Source: DAITAZ01 sp036824045 (GTDB taxonomy: Bacteria; Pseudomonadota; Gammaproteobacteria; Burkholderiales; Rhodocyclaceae). Taken from it: a DNA stretch of 64,000 nucleotides. The first letter of the stretch is position 1. Every line of letters begins with the position of its first letter. Location: the NCBI GenBank assembly GCA_036824045.1, contig DAITAZ010000013.1:1-64000 (forward strand), given 5' to 3'. The position numbers were made by a program, and so were the translations under genes. Positions 28,429-35,566 of this stretch are shown here, one piece after another. The notes below the pieces were generated by a model, which ran no database searches, was not told where the DNA came from, and saw only the letters and a list, made by a program, of their open reading frames with translations.

Positions 28429-29004
28429 TCAGCTCGCCTCCGTGCTGACCTCGAAGGACGCTCCGATGGCAAGGAAAGCGCCGCCCGCCTGGTAGTGCAC
28501 GGTGCACAGGGAGGAATCGTCAAACTGCCAGTGGCCGTCGCGGAACACGCGTGGATCCGCCCAGGCGGCCACCACCTGACCGATGAAAAGGTCGTGGCGA
28601 TCAGCCATGGCGGTTTCGGGCAGCACCCGGCACTCAAGCCAGGCGACGCAGCCGCCCACCAGGGGCGCGCCGACGAGGGAGGCGGGCTGGGCTTCGAGCC
28701 CAAGCACGGCGAACTTGTCGGTGTCGCGCCCACTACGGGTACCGGCGGCCAGGGTCTGGGCCGCGAGGGCACGGGGCGGTACGTTCAGGACGAATTCACC
28801 GGACGCTTCCACCAGCGTTCGGGTGAAGGTGTTTTTGTCGATGACCACGGCCACCTTGGGCGGATCGAAGTCCAGGGGCATGGACCAGGCCGCAGCCATC
28901 ACGTTGCGCCGGCCGCCGCTGGCGCTGGAGACCAACACCGTCGGGCCGTGGTTCAGGAGGCGGTAGGCCTTGGGCAGGGGAACAGGCAGGCAGTTGGCGG
29001 CCAT
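28429..29004 (-). CDS. Flavin reductase-like FMN-binding protein
   Basis: 191-residue member of the flavin reductase (split barrel FMN-binding) family, with the early segment GPTVLVSSASGGRRNVMAAAWSMP and the internal GEFVLNVPP motif. These proteins supply reduced FMN or act as NAD(P)H oxidoreductases. The ATG is at 29002-29004. Its TGA is followed after one base by the helicase start, which is an odd pairing functionally and probably reflects shared transcription only. Confidence 0.85.
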   Translation of the reverse strand: MAANCLPVPLPKAYRLLNHGPTVLVSSASGGRRNVMAAAWSMPLDFDPPKVAVVIDKNTFTRTLVEASGEFVLNVPPRALAAQTLAAGTRSGRDTDKFAVLGLEAQPASLVGAPLVGGCVAWLECRVLPETAMADRHDLFIGQVVAAWADPRVFRDGHWQFDDSSLCTVHYQAGGAFLAIGASFEVSTEAS

Positions 29005-29091
29005 CGGGGTCTCTCGGGGTCAAAGCAATCAGGCGATGTTCCGCACCCGAAACATCGCCTCAATTATCCTCGCCTGCCACCGCAGGGGGCG

Positions 29092-31632
29092 TTACTGGCA
29101 GATGCTGGGCATGGCGGCACAAATCAGGGAGCCCAGCCGACTCCCCATCCAGCTCGGGCCGCCCGTGGGCGTCACAGTCGTGCCCCCTGCCGTCGAAATC
29201 GTCACTTCGTTGGAGTAGGCAGAATCACCGCCGGCGCCTGTGGCACGTATCCGGTAGGAGTAGGTGGTGCTGGCGGCCAGACCCGTGTCCCGATAGAAGG
29301 TCGTATTGGCCGCAAGGAGTGCCACCTGGGTCCAGCCGCCGTCGGCGCCAGTTCGTCGCTCAACCTTGAAGCCGGTTTCGTTGGCGGAGCTGTCAGACCA
29401 GTTGAGGCTGATCTGGCTGCTGGAATCCGCGCTGGCGCCGAGCCCGGAGGGTGCCACCGGCGCGGTGTCGGAACCGACCCGCCACAACTCGATGCCGGAA
29501 AACGCCACGCCGGGTGTGTTCGACCGCACAGCGATGGTTCCGGAGGTCGCCTGTACCGTCCAGGGGCCCAGACGCTGCCATTGCCCGGCCCCCCCCGAAT
29601 TGATCGACCGCTGAACCGTGGTGCCATTGACCAGCACGTCGAAAGTGATCGGAGCGTCGTTCTCCCACACATAAAGGTAGACCTGATAGCTCCCCGCGGG
29701 CAGGTTGGTGAGGGTGACGTTTGTGCCTTCGGAACTCCAGATCGCCGCGCGCAGCATCTGGGCCTTGGCGCTGTCGGTGACAGGGCTGAGCACCTGGGCC
29801 TGGTTCTCGACCACCTGGCCGGTGTATTGGTAGTTTGCGGAGGTGGCGCCATCCCAGGCATTCCCATCAATGAGCAAAGCCGGACCGTTGAGGTTGATCC
29901 CCCGGTAGAACGCCGTGCCCGAGCTGCCCACGGTCACCGTGATCGCACTGGAACTGGCGGTGCCTCCGGCATTGTCGGTCGCCACTGCGGTGATGGTCCA
30001 CACGCCAGAGGGGGGCGACCAGGTGAACGTCCAGGGGCTGGCCGTGGCTTCGCCGATCTTGGTATTGCCGGCGTAATAGGCGACATGGGTGACACTTCCG
30101 TCCGGGTCGGATGCGATCGACGTGAACGTGATGGACGAGCCGCCGGTCGTGGAGTACCCGTTGGCGGGGCCGGCGATGGAAACGGATGGCAGGATGTTGC
30201 CGGCTACGGTGGTGCGGATGCGCAATGCAATGTCGTCCGAGAACGCAGGCGATGCGAGCGTCCGGATGCCCCCACCGTGGGCAATGTCCTCGGTCTTGTC
30301 CACGCGACCGGTCTGCGTGTTGATCCATTCTGCCCGATAGCTGCCAGCCGGAAGATCAACCTGCAACTCGGCGTAGCTACCCCCATTGAGCCAGACGGCG
30401 TACTGCTTTCCTGGTTCGGAAAGGGCGTGGGCCTCCACCGGCACACCACCCTTGATGAAGCCCGTTCCGGGCGCCATGCGCGTCATGTCAAAACTGTTGA
30501 TGAATCGCGCGAGGACGCTGAGTTGTGTCCGGACTGCTGCGCCGCCGCCCCCGTATACCGAGTTCTGCCAGGCTGGATCATCTCCGGTTTCCAGGCGCGC
30601 GGTCAGCGACCAGTCGAGCATGTTGTACACCGCGCCGCCGGCCAGCACGAACATCCATGCTTCCTTGCGGTAGGGGTTGGGGCTGGCGCCGCCGAAGCCG
30701 GTTTCGTCAAAGGCGATGGGCTTGTTCAGACCGTAGTTCCACTTGACCGACTCGGTGGACGTGTAGTGGAAGTTGAACACCGAGACGTCGGCGGGGGGGT
30801 TGGAGATGGTGGCCGAGCCGTTGGCGATGTTCTGCGCGATCAGGTGTGTCTTGCCCAGTGCGGCTTCCGTGGTCTTGATGCGGTTGATGATCCGCGCCTG
30901 CCAGGCCGCGGTGCCGCCCCCAAGGTAGGGCTCGTTGATGATTTCGTAGTACACATTGTCGAAGCCGTTCAACTCCGCCACGATCTTCGCGGTCACCGCT
31001 TCTTGCGCAGCGGTGAGGGCGGCGTTGGACAGATTGTGCGTATCCAACGAAGCCACGTTGCCCACGTTGTTGATGTTGTTGGCGGCGTTGAGCGGACTGA
31101 CATGCCAGTCGTCGTAGTAGATGGAAAACAGCCCGACCTGGACGACGATGCCACGGCGCTCCGCCTGAGAGACGAAATCCTTCAACCGGGCGAAGTAGGC
31201 GGGATCCCACTGGCTCAAATCGAACTTGTTACCACCCTGGGCGTGGCCCGGCGTCGAGCTTCTGGCCCATGGGGCCAGCAAGCGTCCCGGGGCCGGGGTC
31301 ATGTTGTCCCAATCCGAATTCCAGTTCTGCACATAGGTGCCGATCTGGATCTTGGTCAGGTTGAAGCCCAGCGTCTGGAGCATGTCCAGATAGGGCATGT
31401 AGTCGAAGTCCAGGTTGATGACCGAGCCGTAGTGCTCTGCCGAGGTCACCAGCACGGTCGGCTTGCCCTGGAAGAGGAAATAGCGGTTGTTATCAGGATG
31501 GAGCTTGAGCGGTTCGGCGTGGGCGGTCGGCAACCCGAGCAGGATGATCGCTGCGAGCACAGTGGCAAGCGTATTGCGAGCCAGTTTGAAAATCCCCGCG
31601 AAGCCGCTGTTTATTATCTTATTGCTGAGCAT
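29092..31632 (-). CDS. Secreted modular glycoside hydrolase-like protein (GH-A catalytic domain, Ig-like, malectin-like, FN3)
   Basis: 846 residues. Signal peptide (about 1-39, ending PTAHA), then a TIM-barrel catalytic domain (about 40-390) with clan GH-A signatures: acid/base E234 in YYEIINEPYLGG and likely nucleophile E310 in PIAFDETGFGG. A beta-sandwich, a bacterial Ig-like domain (near 490-580), a malectin-like carbohydrate-binding domain (near 590-730) and a fibronectin type III domain (near 745-830) follow, ending in a short Cys-containing tail. It resembles DUF4038/GH5-related enzymes. The substrate is unknown. The first codons and upstream region are AT-richer than the surroundings, which hints at acquisition. 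Confidence 0.82.
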   Translation of the reverse strand: MLSNKIINSGFAGIFKLARNTLATVLAAIILLGLPTAHAEPLKLHPDNNRYFLFQGKPTVLVTSAEHYGSVINLDFDYMPYLDMLQTLGFNLTKIQIGTYVQNWNSDWDNMTPAPGRLLAPWARSSTPGHAQGGNKFDLSQWDPAYFARLKDFVSQAERRGIVVQVGLFSIYYDDWHVSPLNAANNINNVGNVASLDTHNLSNAALTAAQEAVTAKIVAELNGFDNVYYEIINEPYLGGGTAAWQARIINRIKTTEAALGKTHLIAQNIANGSATISNPPADVSVFNFHYTSTESVKWNYGLNKPIAFDETGFGGASPNPYRKEAWMFVLAGGAVYNMLDWSLTARLETGDDPAWQNSVYGGGGAAVRTQLSVLARFINSFDMTRMAPGTGFIKGGVPVEAHALSEPGKQYAVWLNGGSYAELQVDLPAGSYRAEWINTQTGRVDKTEDIAHGGGIRTLASPAFSDDIALRIRTTVAGNILPSVSIAGPANGYSTTGGSSITFTSIASDPDGSVTHVAYYAGNTKIGEATASPWTFTWSPPSGVWTITAVATDNAGGTASSSAITVTVGSSGTAFYRGINLNGPALLIDGNAWDGATSANYQYTGQVVENQAQVLSPVTDSAKAQMLRAAIWSSEGTNVTLTNLPAGSYQVYLYVWENDAPITFDVLVNGTTVQRSINSGGAGQWQRLGPWTVQATSGTIAVRSNTPGVAFSGIELWRVGSDTAPVAPSGLGASADSSSQISLNWSDSSANETGFKVERRTGADGGWTQVALLAANTTFYRDTGLAASTTYSYRIRATGAGGDSAYSNEVTISTAGGTTVTPTGGPSWMGSRLGSLICAAMPSICQ

Positions 31633-31738
31633 GTTTGCATGGTACGCATTGGCGACAATGCAAGATTATGCGTCTTGTGGCCACTTGAAAAGCGGCGGAA
31701 GTTGTTAAATCAGATCGCGAGCGTCCTTCCGTCGGCGT

Positions 31739-32239
31739 TCATTCGCGGTTCAGCCACTTGTGCTTGCCAACCGGGTTGGGAAGGTGCTGGACCTCCCTCA
31801 TGGAAAACTTGTGGTCGATGTGGCCGGAGGCCACCCGGATTTCGCCGTCGTAGCGTGTGTATCCAGGCTTGCGGGCGACGATGGTGATGACGGTGCCCGG
31901 ATGGCTCTGCAAGGCTGTTGGCGAAATCGCGATCTCGTAGTGGCCTTGGCTGTCGGTGGTGGTCTGCAATTGCAACTCGGGGATGGTGATGTCCACGCCG
32001 GCCAGCCCGCCCGTGAGTTGCCCGCCGGTTTGAACGTAAGCCTGCCCTGCGATGACGGCACCGGTCCCTCCTGGAAGCATGGGTGCCGGACCTGCCGTAC
32101 TGCCCCGGGCAAACCACAGCCAGCCACCCGAACCCGTCTGGTCGCGCTCGCCGCTTTGCCCGCCAAACCAATGGCTCAACCCCCCCGCCGTGCTGATTGC
32201 CAGCAGCAGGATTGAGCCCCCGATCCAGACCCTGCGCAT
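31739..32239 (-). CDS. Exported protein with carboxypeptidase regulatory-like (Ig-fold) domain
   Basis: 166 residues: a hydrophobic signal or anchor (about residues 3-23) and a beta-rich domain (about 60-150) whose GLAGVDITIPELQLQTTTDS and GHYEIAIS segments resemble the carboxypeptidase D regulatory/CnaB fold. The start is taken as ATG 32237-32239, preceded by GGGAGA; a GTG five codons upstream (32254) is also possible. It precedes the glycosidase gene on the same strand with a 106-base AT-rich gap and may be co-expressed. Function unknown. Confidence 0.65.
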   Translation of the reverse strand: MRRVWIGGSILLLAISTAGGLSHWFGGQSGERDQTGSGGWLWFARGSTAGPAPMLPGGTGAVIAGQAYVQTGGQLTGGLAGVDITIPELQLQTTTDSQGHYEIAISPTALQSHPGTVITIVARKPGYTRYDGEIRVASGHIDHKFSMREVQHLPNPVGKHKWLNRE

Positions 32240-32330
32240 CCACCGTTCTCCCACTCATGCCACTGATACGACATTGTCGCCTGCATGGCGACTTCGGGAA
32301 AGCGGCGTGGGAGCGCGCCTCTATCCAGTC

Positions 32331-32858
32331 CTAGCGGGCGTCGGGCGGTGGGGCAGGTGGCGTCCCCGCGGGCGGTGGGGGAATGTTGCTGTTACGGCTG
32401 GCGCCGGTTCCCCGCGGTGCTTCGGTCATCCCCCGGGACGTGACGGGGACTTTGTGTCCCTTGGCGTACATGCACTGGATATAGGCGTGGTCATACTGCC
32501 GCTGGGAACCATAGGCGGAGGCCTCGGCGGTTCCCGCTCCTGCGGCGGTTCCCGCCACCAACCCTGTTCCGGCGCCTACGGCGGCCCCCCTTTGGCCCCC
32601 GATGGCGGCGCCCGCCACAGCGCCCACCGCCGTGCCCACCACGGCAGTATTGACTTGACTCTGCTGCGCTGCCTGACCAGCGGTGCCGCCGATCTGGGCC
32701 ATGGCGAACTGCCGGCACGCAGCGTTATCCGCCTGGAACTGCTCGAAGTTCTTGCCGGACCCGGGCAGAACCATCACCGTCGGGCCTGTGGGCACGGACA
32801 CACACGCCGCCAGGGCAAGAGCCACGGCAGGGGCTGCGTAACGAACACTCTTGTTCAT
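32331..32858 (-). CDS. Glycine-zipper lipoprotein
   Basis: 175 residues with a lipoprotein signal peptide and lipobox LALAAC (cysteine near residue 18). A glycine-zipper segment around GTAVGAVAGAAIGG and AAVGAGTGLVAGTAAG suggests membrane insertion or oligomerisation. The tail is proline-rich. The start at 32856-32858 gives the normal signal peptide. It follows the tryptophan-rich secreted protein by 20 bases and is likely co-transcribed. The family is common in betaproteobacterial envelopes but not functionally defined. Confidence 0.75.
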   Translation of the reverse strand: MNKSVRYAAPAVALALAACVSVPTGPTVMVLPGSGKNFEQFQADNAACRQFAMAQIGGTAGQAAQQSQVNTAVVGTAVGAVAGAAIGGQRGAAVGAGTGLVAGTAAGAGTAEASAYGSQRQYDHAYIQCMYAKGHKVPVTSRGMTEAPRGTGASRNSNIPPPPAGTPPAPPPDAR

Positions 32859-32878
32859 GTGGGGGCTCCCAAAACGAC

Positions 32879-33235
32879 TCACTGCGGTGGCACCTTGATC
32901 CACCCCTCCGGGCAGGTCTTGACGGTGGGGTAGTAACCACCCGCCTTGGCGCAGTAATACCAGTAGTTCCCGGCCGCTTCTTCCTGGGCTTTCTCAATGT
33001 ACACAGGGGGTTCCGGTGCGGGGGCCACCACCACTGTCGGGGGGAACATATAGCGGGGGTAGCCAAACGGATAGGGCCACCAAGGATCCCATGCCCAGAC
33101 CGGGCCGACGCTGAAGCCAATCCCTACCCGGGCACCGCCACGATGATGATGGCCGGGATCCGCCCAGGTGGCGTTCGAGACGGCTGCCAGCAGAACGAAC
33201 ACGATGGCAGCCCCAATGCTCCTTTGTCGTTTCAT
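32879..33235 (-). CDS. Small secreted aromatic-rich protein
   Basis: 118 residues with a signal peptide (about 1-24, ending ATWA) followed by a His/Gly patch (PGHHHRGG), an aromatic-rich stretch (WAWDPWWPYPFGYPRY) and a C-terminal module with the pattern WYYCAKAGGYYPTVKTCPEGW. That last module recurs in proteobacterial envelope proteins as a small disulfide-linked domain. The ATG at 33233-33235 follows GAAGGAG. First gene of a likely two-gene unit with the lipoprotein. Role unknown. Confidence 0.7.
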   Translation of the reverse strand: MKRQRSIGAAIVFVLLAAVSNATWADPGHHHRGGARVGIGFSVGPVWAWDPWWPYPFGYPRYMFPPTVVVAPAPEPPVYIEKAQEEAAGNYWYYCAKAGGYYPTVKTCPEGWIKVPPQ

Positions 33236-33724
33236 GACCCACTCCTTCAAGGCAGGCCCGTTGTTCACTTTCTCGTCCCGTACTCAAATGCCTGCCACAT
33301 GAGCAGTATGGCACCGAGCATTCCCCTGATGGGGCCGCAGCAATATTTGGTAACCATTTGCTCCGACGGGTTGGCCGCTCCGCGGGGCGGCATTGCCCAA
33401 ATTCTGAGCGATGGAAGAAAGTAGCGGCAAATCAGTGTGTTGGGGGCTTTTCCCCAAGACTTTCCACATGCTTTTCCAGAGAAAATGTGAAAAAGTGCAC
33501 ATTGTTGCTTGGGGCGCCGGGGGCTGGGAGCAGGGGGCGGCGCCTCGTCATCGAACTGCGGGAAGATAGGTCGATAAAACATTCCACCAAGCCTGCTCCG
33601 CAGTATTCCCACCGCCCGATCCACGGATACTGTGACACATGACGGGTGGCAACCCCACAGCTCCGATTCCACGGGGCCGCGTGCGTCCGTATCCGGCGCG
33701 AAGCCGTTGTCGGGAAACAAGCAA
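33236..33724. other. Gene-poor stretch
   Basis: About 490 bases with no convincing gene. A 151-codon open frame on the minus strand (33265-33720) has no signal peptide, no recognisable motif and no good ribosome-binding site. It may simply hold the 5-prime region of the small secreted protein gene and old decayed sequence. The base composition is somewhat lower in GC than the flanks. Confidence 0.5.
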
Positions 33725-33751
33725 TAAAAAAGCCCCTTCTGGGAAGGGGCT
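33725..33751 (-). terminator. Intrinsic terminator of the candidate small RNA
   Basis: Perfect 8-bp stem AGCCCCTT/AAGGGGCT with a 5-base loop, followed on the minus strand by TTTTTTATT. On the plus strand the hairpin is followed by CAAAAAG, so it acts leftward. No protein gene lies upstream of it on the minus strand before 36.9 kb, which is why a non-coding transcript is proposed. Confidence 0.85.
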
Positions 33752-33853
33752 CAAAAAGAAGCAGATCGTCCGCTCTGCTGGTCAGGTAACCGGAAGAGAT
33801 CCTTCTGCTCCACTCTCCTCAAACCGCAACGATGTCAGGAAACATCGTAAGCT
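33725..33853 (-). ncRNA. Candidate sigma-54-dependent small RNA (about 129 nt)
   Basis: Read on the minus strand from about 33853. First hairpin ACGATGT/ACATCGT (33829-33848). Then a GGA-rich segment with three GGA motifs around 33792-33816 that can partly pair with CTCTTCC. A hairpin AGCAGA/TCTGCT (33760-33779) presents GGA in its loop GCGGACGA. Finally an intrinsic terminator ends at about 33725. A near-consensus -24/-12 promoter lies 12 bases upstream of the expected start. No open frame of note. The gene is divergent from a histidine kinase and sigma-54 activator, as for GlmY or Qrr RNAs in other groups. Confidence 0.6.
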
Positions 33854-33864
33854 GGTGTGATTAA

Positions 33865-33880
33865 AGCACGAGGCGTGCCA
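33865..33880 (-). promoter_or_regulatory. Sigma-54 (-24/-12) promoter
   Basis: On the minus strand the sequence TGGCACGCCTCGTGCT matches the consensus TGGCAC-N5-TTGCW at 10 of 11 defined positions, with the invariant GG (33879-33878) and GC (33867-33866) exactly 10 bases apart. Expected transcription start is about 33853-33854, directly before the first hairpin of the candidate small RNA. Confidence 0.75.
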
Positions 33881-33951
33881 GTTCGCGCTGCTCAAAAAAT
33901 GCTTTGTAATCAATGCGTTGCGGTCTCTCGCCCATCCGGTGTTTTTTGCTG

Positions 33952-33968
33952 CATTGCAATCTGCAATG
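33952..33968. promoter_or_regulatory. Candidate upstream activator site for the sigma-54 regulator
   Basis: Perfect inverted repeat CATTGC-AATCT-GCAATG. Its centre is about 106 bases upstream of the predicted small RNA start, the usual distance for enhancer-binding proteins. Further CAATG half-sites occur at 33911-33915 and 33979-33983. Confidence 0.5.
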
Positions 33969-33979
33969 GCTCCCCCACA

Positions 33980-35566
33980 ATGGGAACCTACATTCCCCCG
34001 TCAGGATCCCTCGACTTGGAAGAAATTCCCGTTAAATCAAGCTGGTATGCGCAGGCGTGGGGGTTGTTGCAGAGTGCAACGCGGGCTGGGCTGCAGCGTT
34101 TCAGCTTTGCAGCATCCCTGCGCACCAAGATCACGCTGACCCACTACCTGGTTGGGACCGCTTTTATTGGCGTGGCGTTGTTCTCCTTCGCGGAGTTGCA
34201 AAGCATCGAGCACACCGCCGAGACCCGGCGCTTGATGACCGAGTTCTTTGACGAGGTCCGGGCCCTCCGGTCGGCCGAAAAGAACCTCTTGCTCTACCGC
34301 AAGCAGGCCGATTTCAAGGATGCCCAACGCCACCTCCAGACCGCCCTGGCCCAGATCGACAGCGAACGGGAGCGCTTTGCCGAACTGGGCTCGGACGTGC
34401 AGATCGACGCCATGCGGACGGAACTGGAACTCTACGGCCCCTTGCTCGTGGAGTACTGGAACACCCTGCGCGCGCGGCCGGCAGTGGCGCGGGAACTTGA
34501 AGAGGGTGTGAAGGAACTGCGCTCATCCTTCGTCGAGGCTGCCGAAGGCTTTGCCAGCGCTGCCGAGCGCAAGCTCGACCGGGAGTTGGGCGAGCACCGC
34601 TGGAACCTTGTGGCGTCCATCGTTATTCTGACCCTGCTCGTGATCGTGGCCGGGCAATGGATCTCGTTTCGGGTGGTTCGCCCCTTGCGGGATATGGAGG
34701 TGGCCATGCAGTCGGTGGGGAGCGGCCGCCTCAAGAGTCTTTCGCTTCCAACCCGGGACCAGGAGATCGCTTCCCTGACCCGTGCCTTCAACCACGTGCT
34801 GTCCCAGCTTGAAACCCGGCAGAAGGAGATGGTGCGCACCGAGAAGCTGGCGTCCCTGGGCACCATGCTCTCCGGCGTGGCCCACGAGCTCAACAATCCG
34901 CTGTCCAATATTTCCACCACCACCCAGATTCTGCTGGAGGAACTGCCCCAGGTGGATGCGGCCACCCTGCAGACCATGCTCGGACAGGTGGATGGGGAAA
35001 CCGAGCGCGCCCGCCGTATCGTGCGCAGCCTGCTGGACTTTGCCCAGCAGCGGGCCTTCCGCCTGGAGCAGGTGGCGTTGCGCCCGCTGGTGGATGACAC
35101 CCTGCAGCTTCTGGTTGGCCCGGTGCTGGAGCAGATGGTGGTGGAGGTGGATGTGCCCCCCGGGCTGGCCGTCGCCGCCGATCGCTCCCGCATGCAGCAA
35201 GTGCTCTTCAATCTGGTCAAGAATGCCGCCGAGGCCTGCGGTGACACCGGTCGGCTGCTGATCCGCGCCCGCCGGAGCGAAGGCGGCGACGATGCCGGGG
35301 GCGCGGGCTCGCATCTGCCCGGTCCCCACCTGGATCTGGTGGTGCAGGATAGCGGCCCGGGCATCGACGCGGCCCTCCTGCCCAGGGTCTTCGACCCCTT
35401 CTTCACCACCAAGGACGTGGGCCGGGGCACGGGTCTGGGGCTGTTTGTCGCCCACCGTATCGTCTCCGAACACGGCGGTCGCATCGCCGTGGACAACGCC
35501 CCGGACGGTGGCGCCCGCTTCACCCTGTGCCTGCCCCTGCCGGGCAAGGAGGACTCCCCCTCATGA
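33980..35566 (+). CDS. Membrane sensor histidine kinase (HAMP, HisKA)
   Basis: About 528 residues from the ATG at 33980. Two transmembrane helices (about 53-73 and 210-230) flank a helical periplasmic sensor of about 135 residues. HAMP, HisKA with GVAHELNNPLSNIS (phospho-acceptor His), and HATPase (DSGPGI, GTGLGLFVAH) follow. Its stop overlaps the activator start (ATGA), so the two form one signalling pair. The start is uncertain: no good ribosome site precedes 33980, and GTG 33857 or ATG 33899 are in frame, but those would run through the divergent sigma-54 promoter region. Confidence 0.85.
   Translation: MGTYIPPSGSLDLEEIPVKSSWYAQAWGLLQSATRAGLQRFSFAASLRTKITLTHYLVGTAFIGVALFSFAELQSIEHTAETRRLMTEFFDEVRALRSAEKNLLLYRKQADFKDAQRHLQTALAQIDSERERFAELGSDVQIDAMRTELELYGPLLVEYWNTLRARPAVARELEEGVKELRSSFVEAAEGFASAAERKLDRELGEHRWNLVASIVILTLLVIVAGQWISFRVVRPLRDMEVAMQSVGSGRLKSLSLPTRDQEIASLTRAFNHVLSQLETRQKEMVRTEKLASLGTMLSGVAHELNNPLSNISTTTQILLEELPQVDAATLQTMLGQVDGETERARRIVRSLLDFAQQRAFRLEQVALRPLVDDTLQLLVGPVLEQMVVEVDVPPGLAVAADRSRMQQVLFNLVKNAAEACGDTGRLLIRARRSEGGDDAGGAGSHLPGPHLDLVVQDSGPGIDAALLPRVFDPFFTTKDVGRGTGLGLFVAHRIVSEHGGRIAVDNAPDGGARFTLCLPLPGKEDSPS

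Noticed and set aside
28495..31887. Very long open frame (1130 codons) on the plus strand
   Set aside because: It runs antisense to the helicase end, the flavin reductase and the glycosidase, which all have clear domains. High GC creates long antisense frames; its translation is low-complexity Gly/Arg/Ala-rich with no motif.
33265..33720. Possible 151-residue gene on the minus strand
   Set aside because: No signal peptide, motif or good start; the region also lies next to the predicted small RNA terminator. Kept only as a gene-poor stretch.
33731..33751. Hairpin as a plus-strand terminator or attenuator for the kinase gene
   Set aside because: On the plus strand it is followed by A-rich, not T-rich, sequence; the T-run is on the minus strand.
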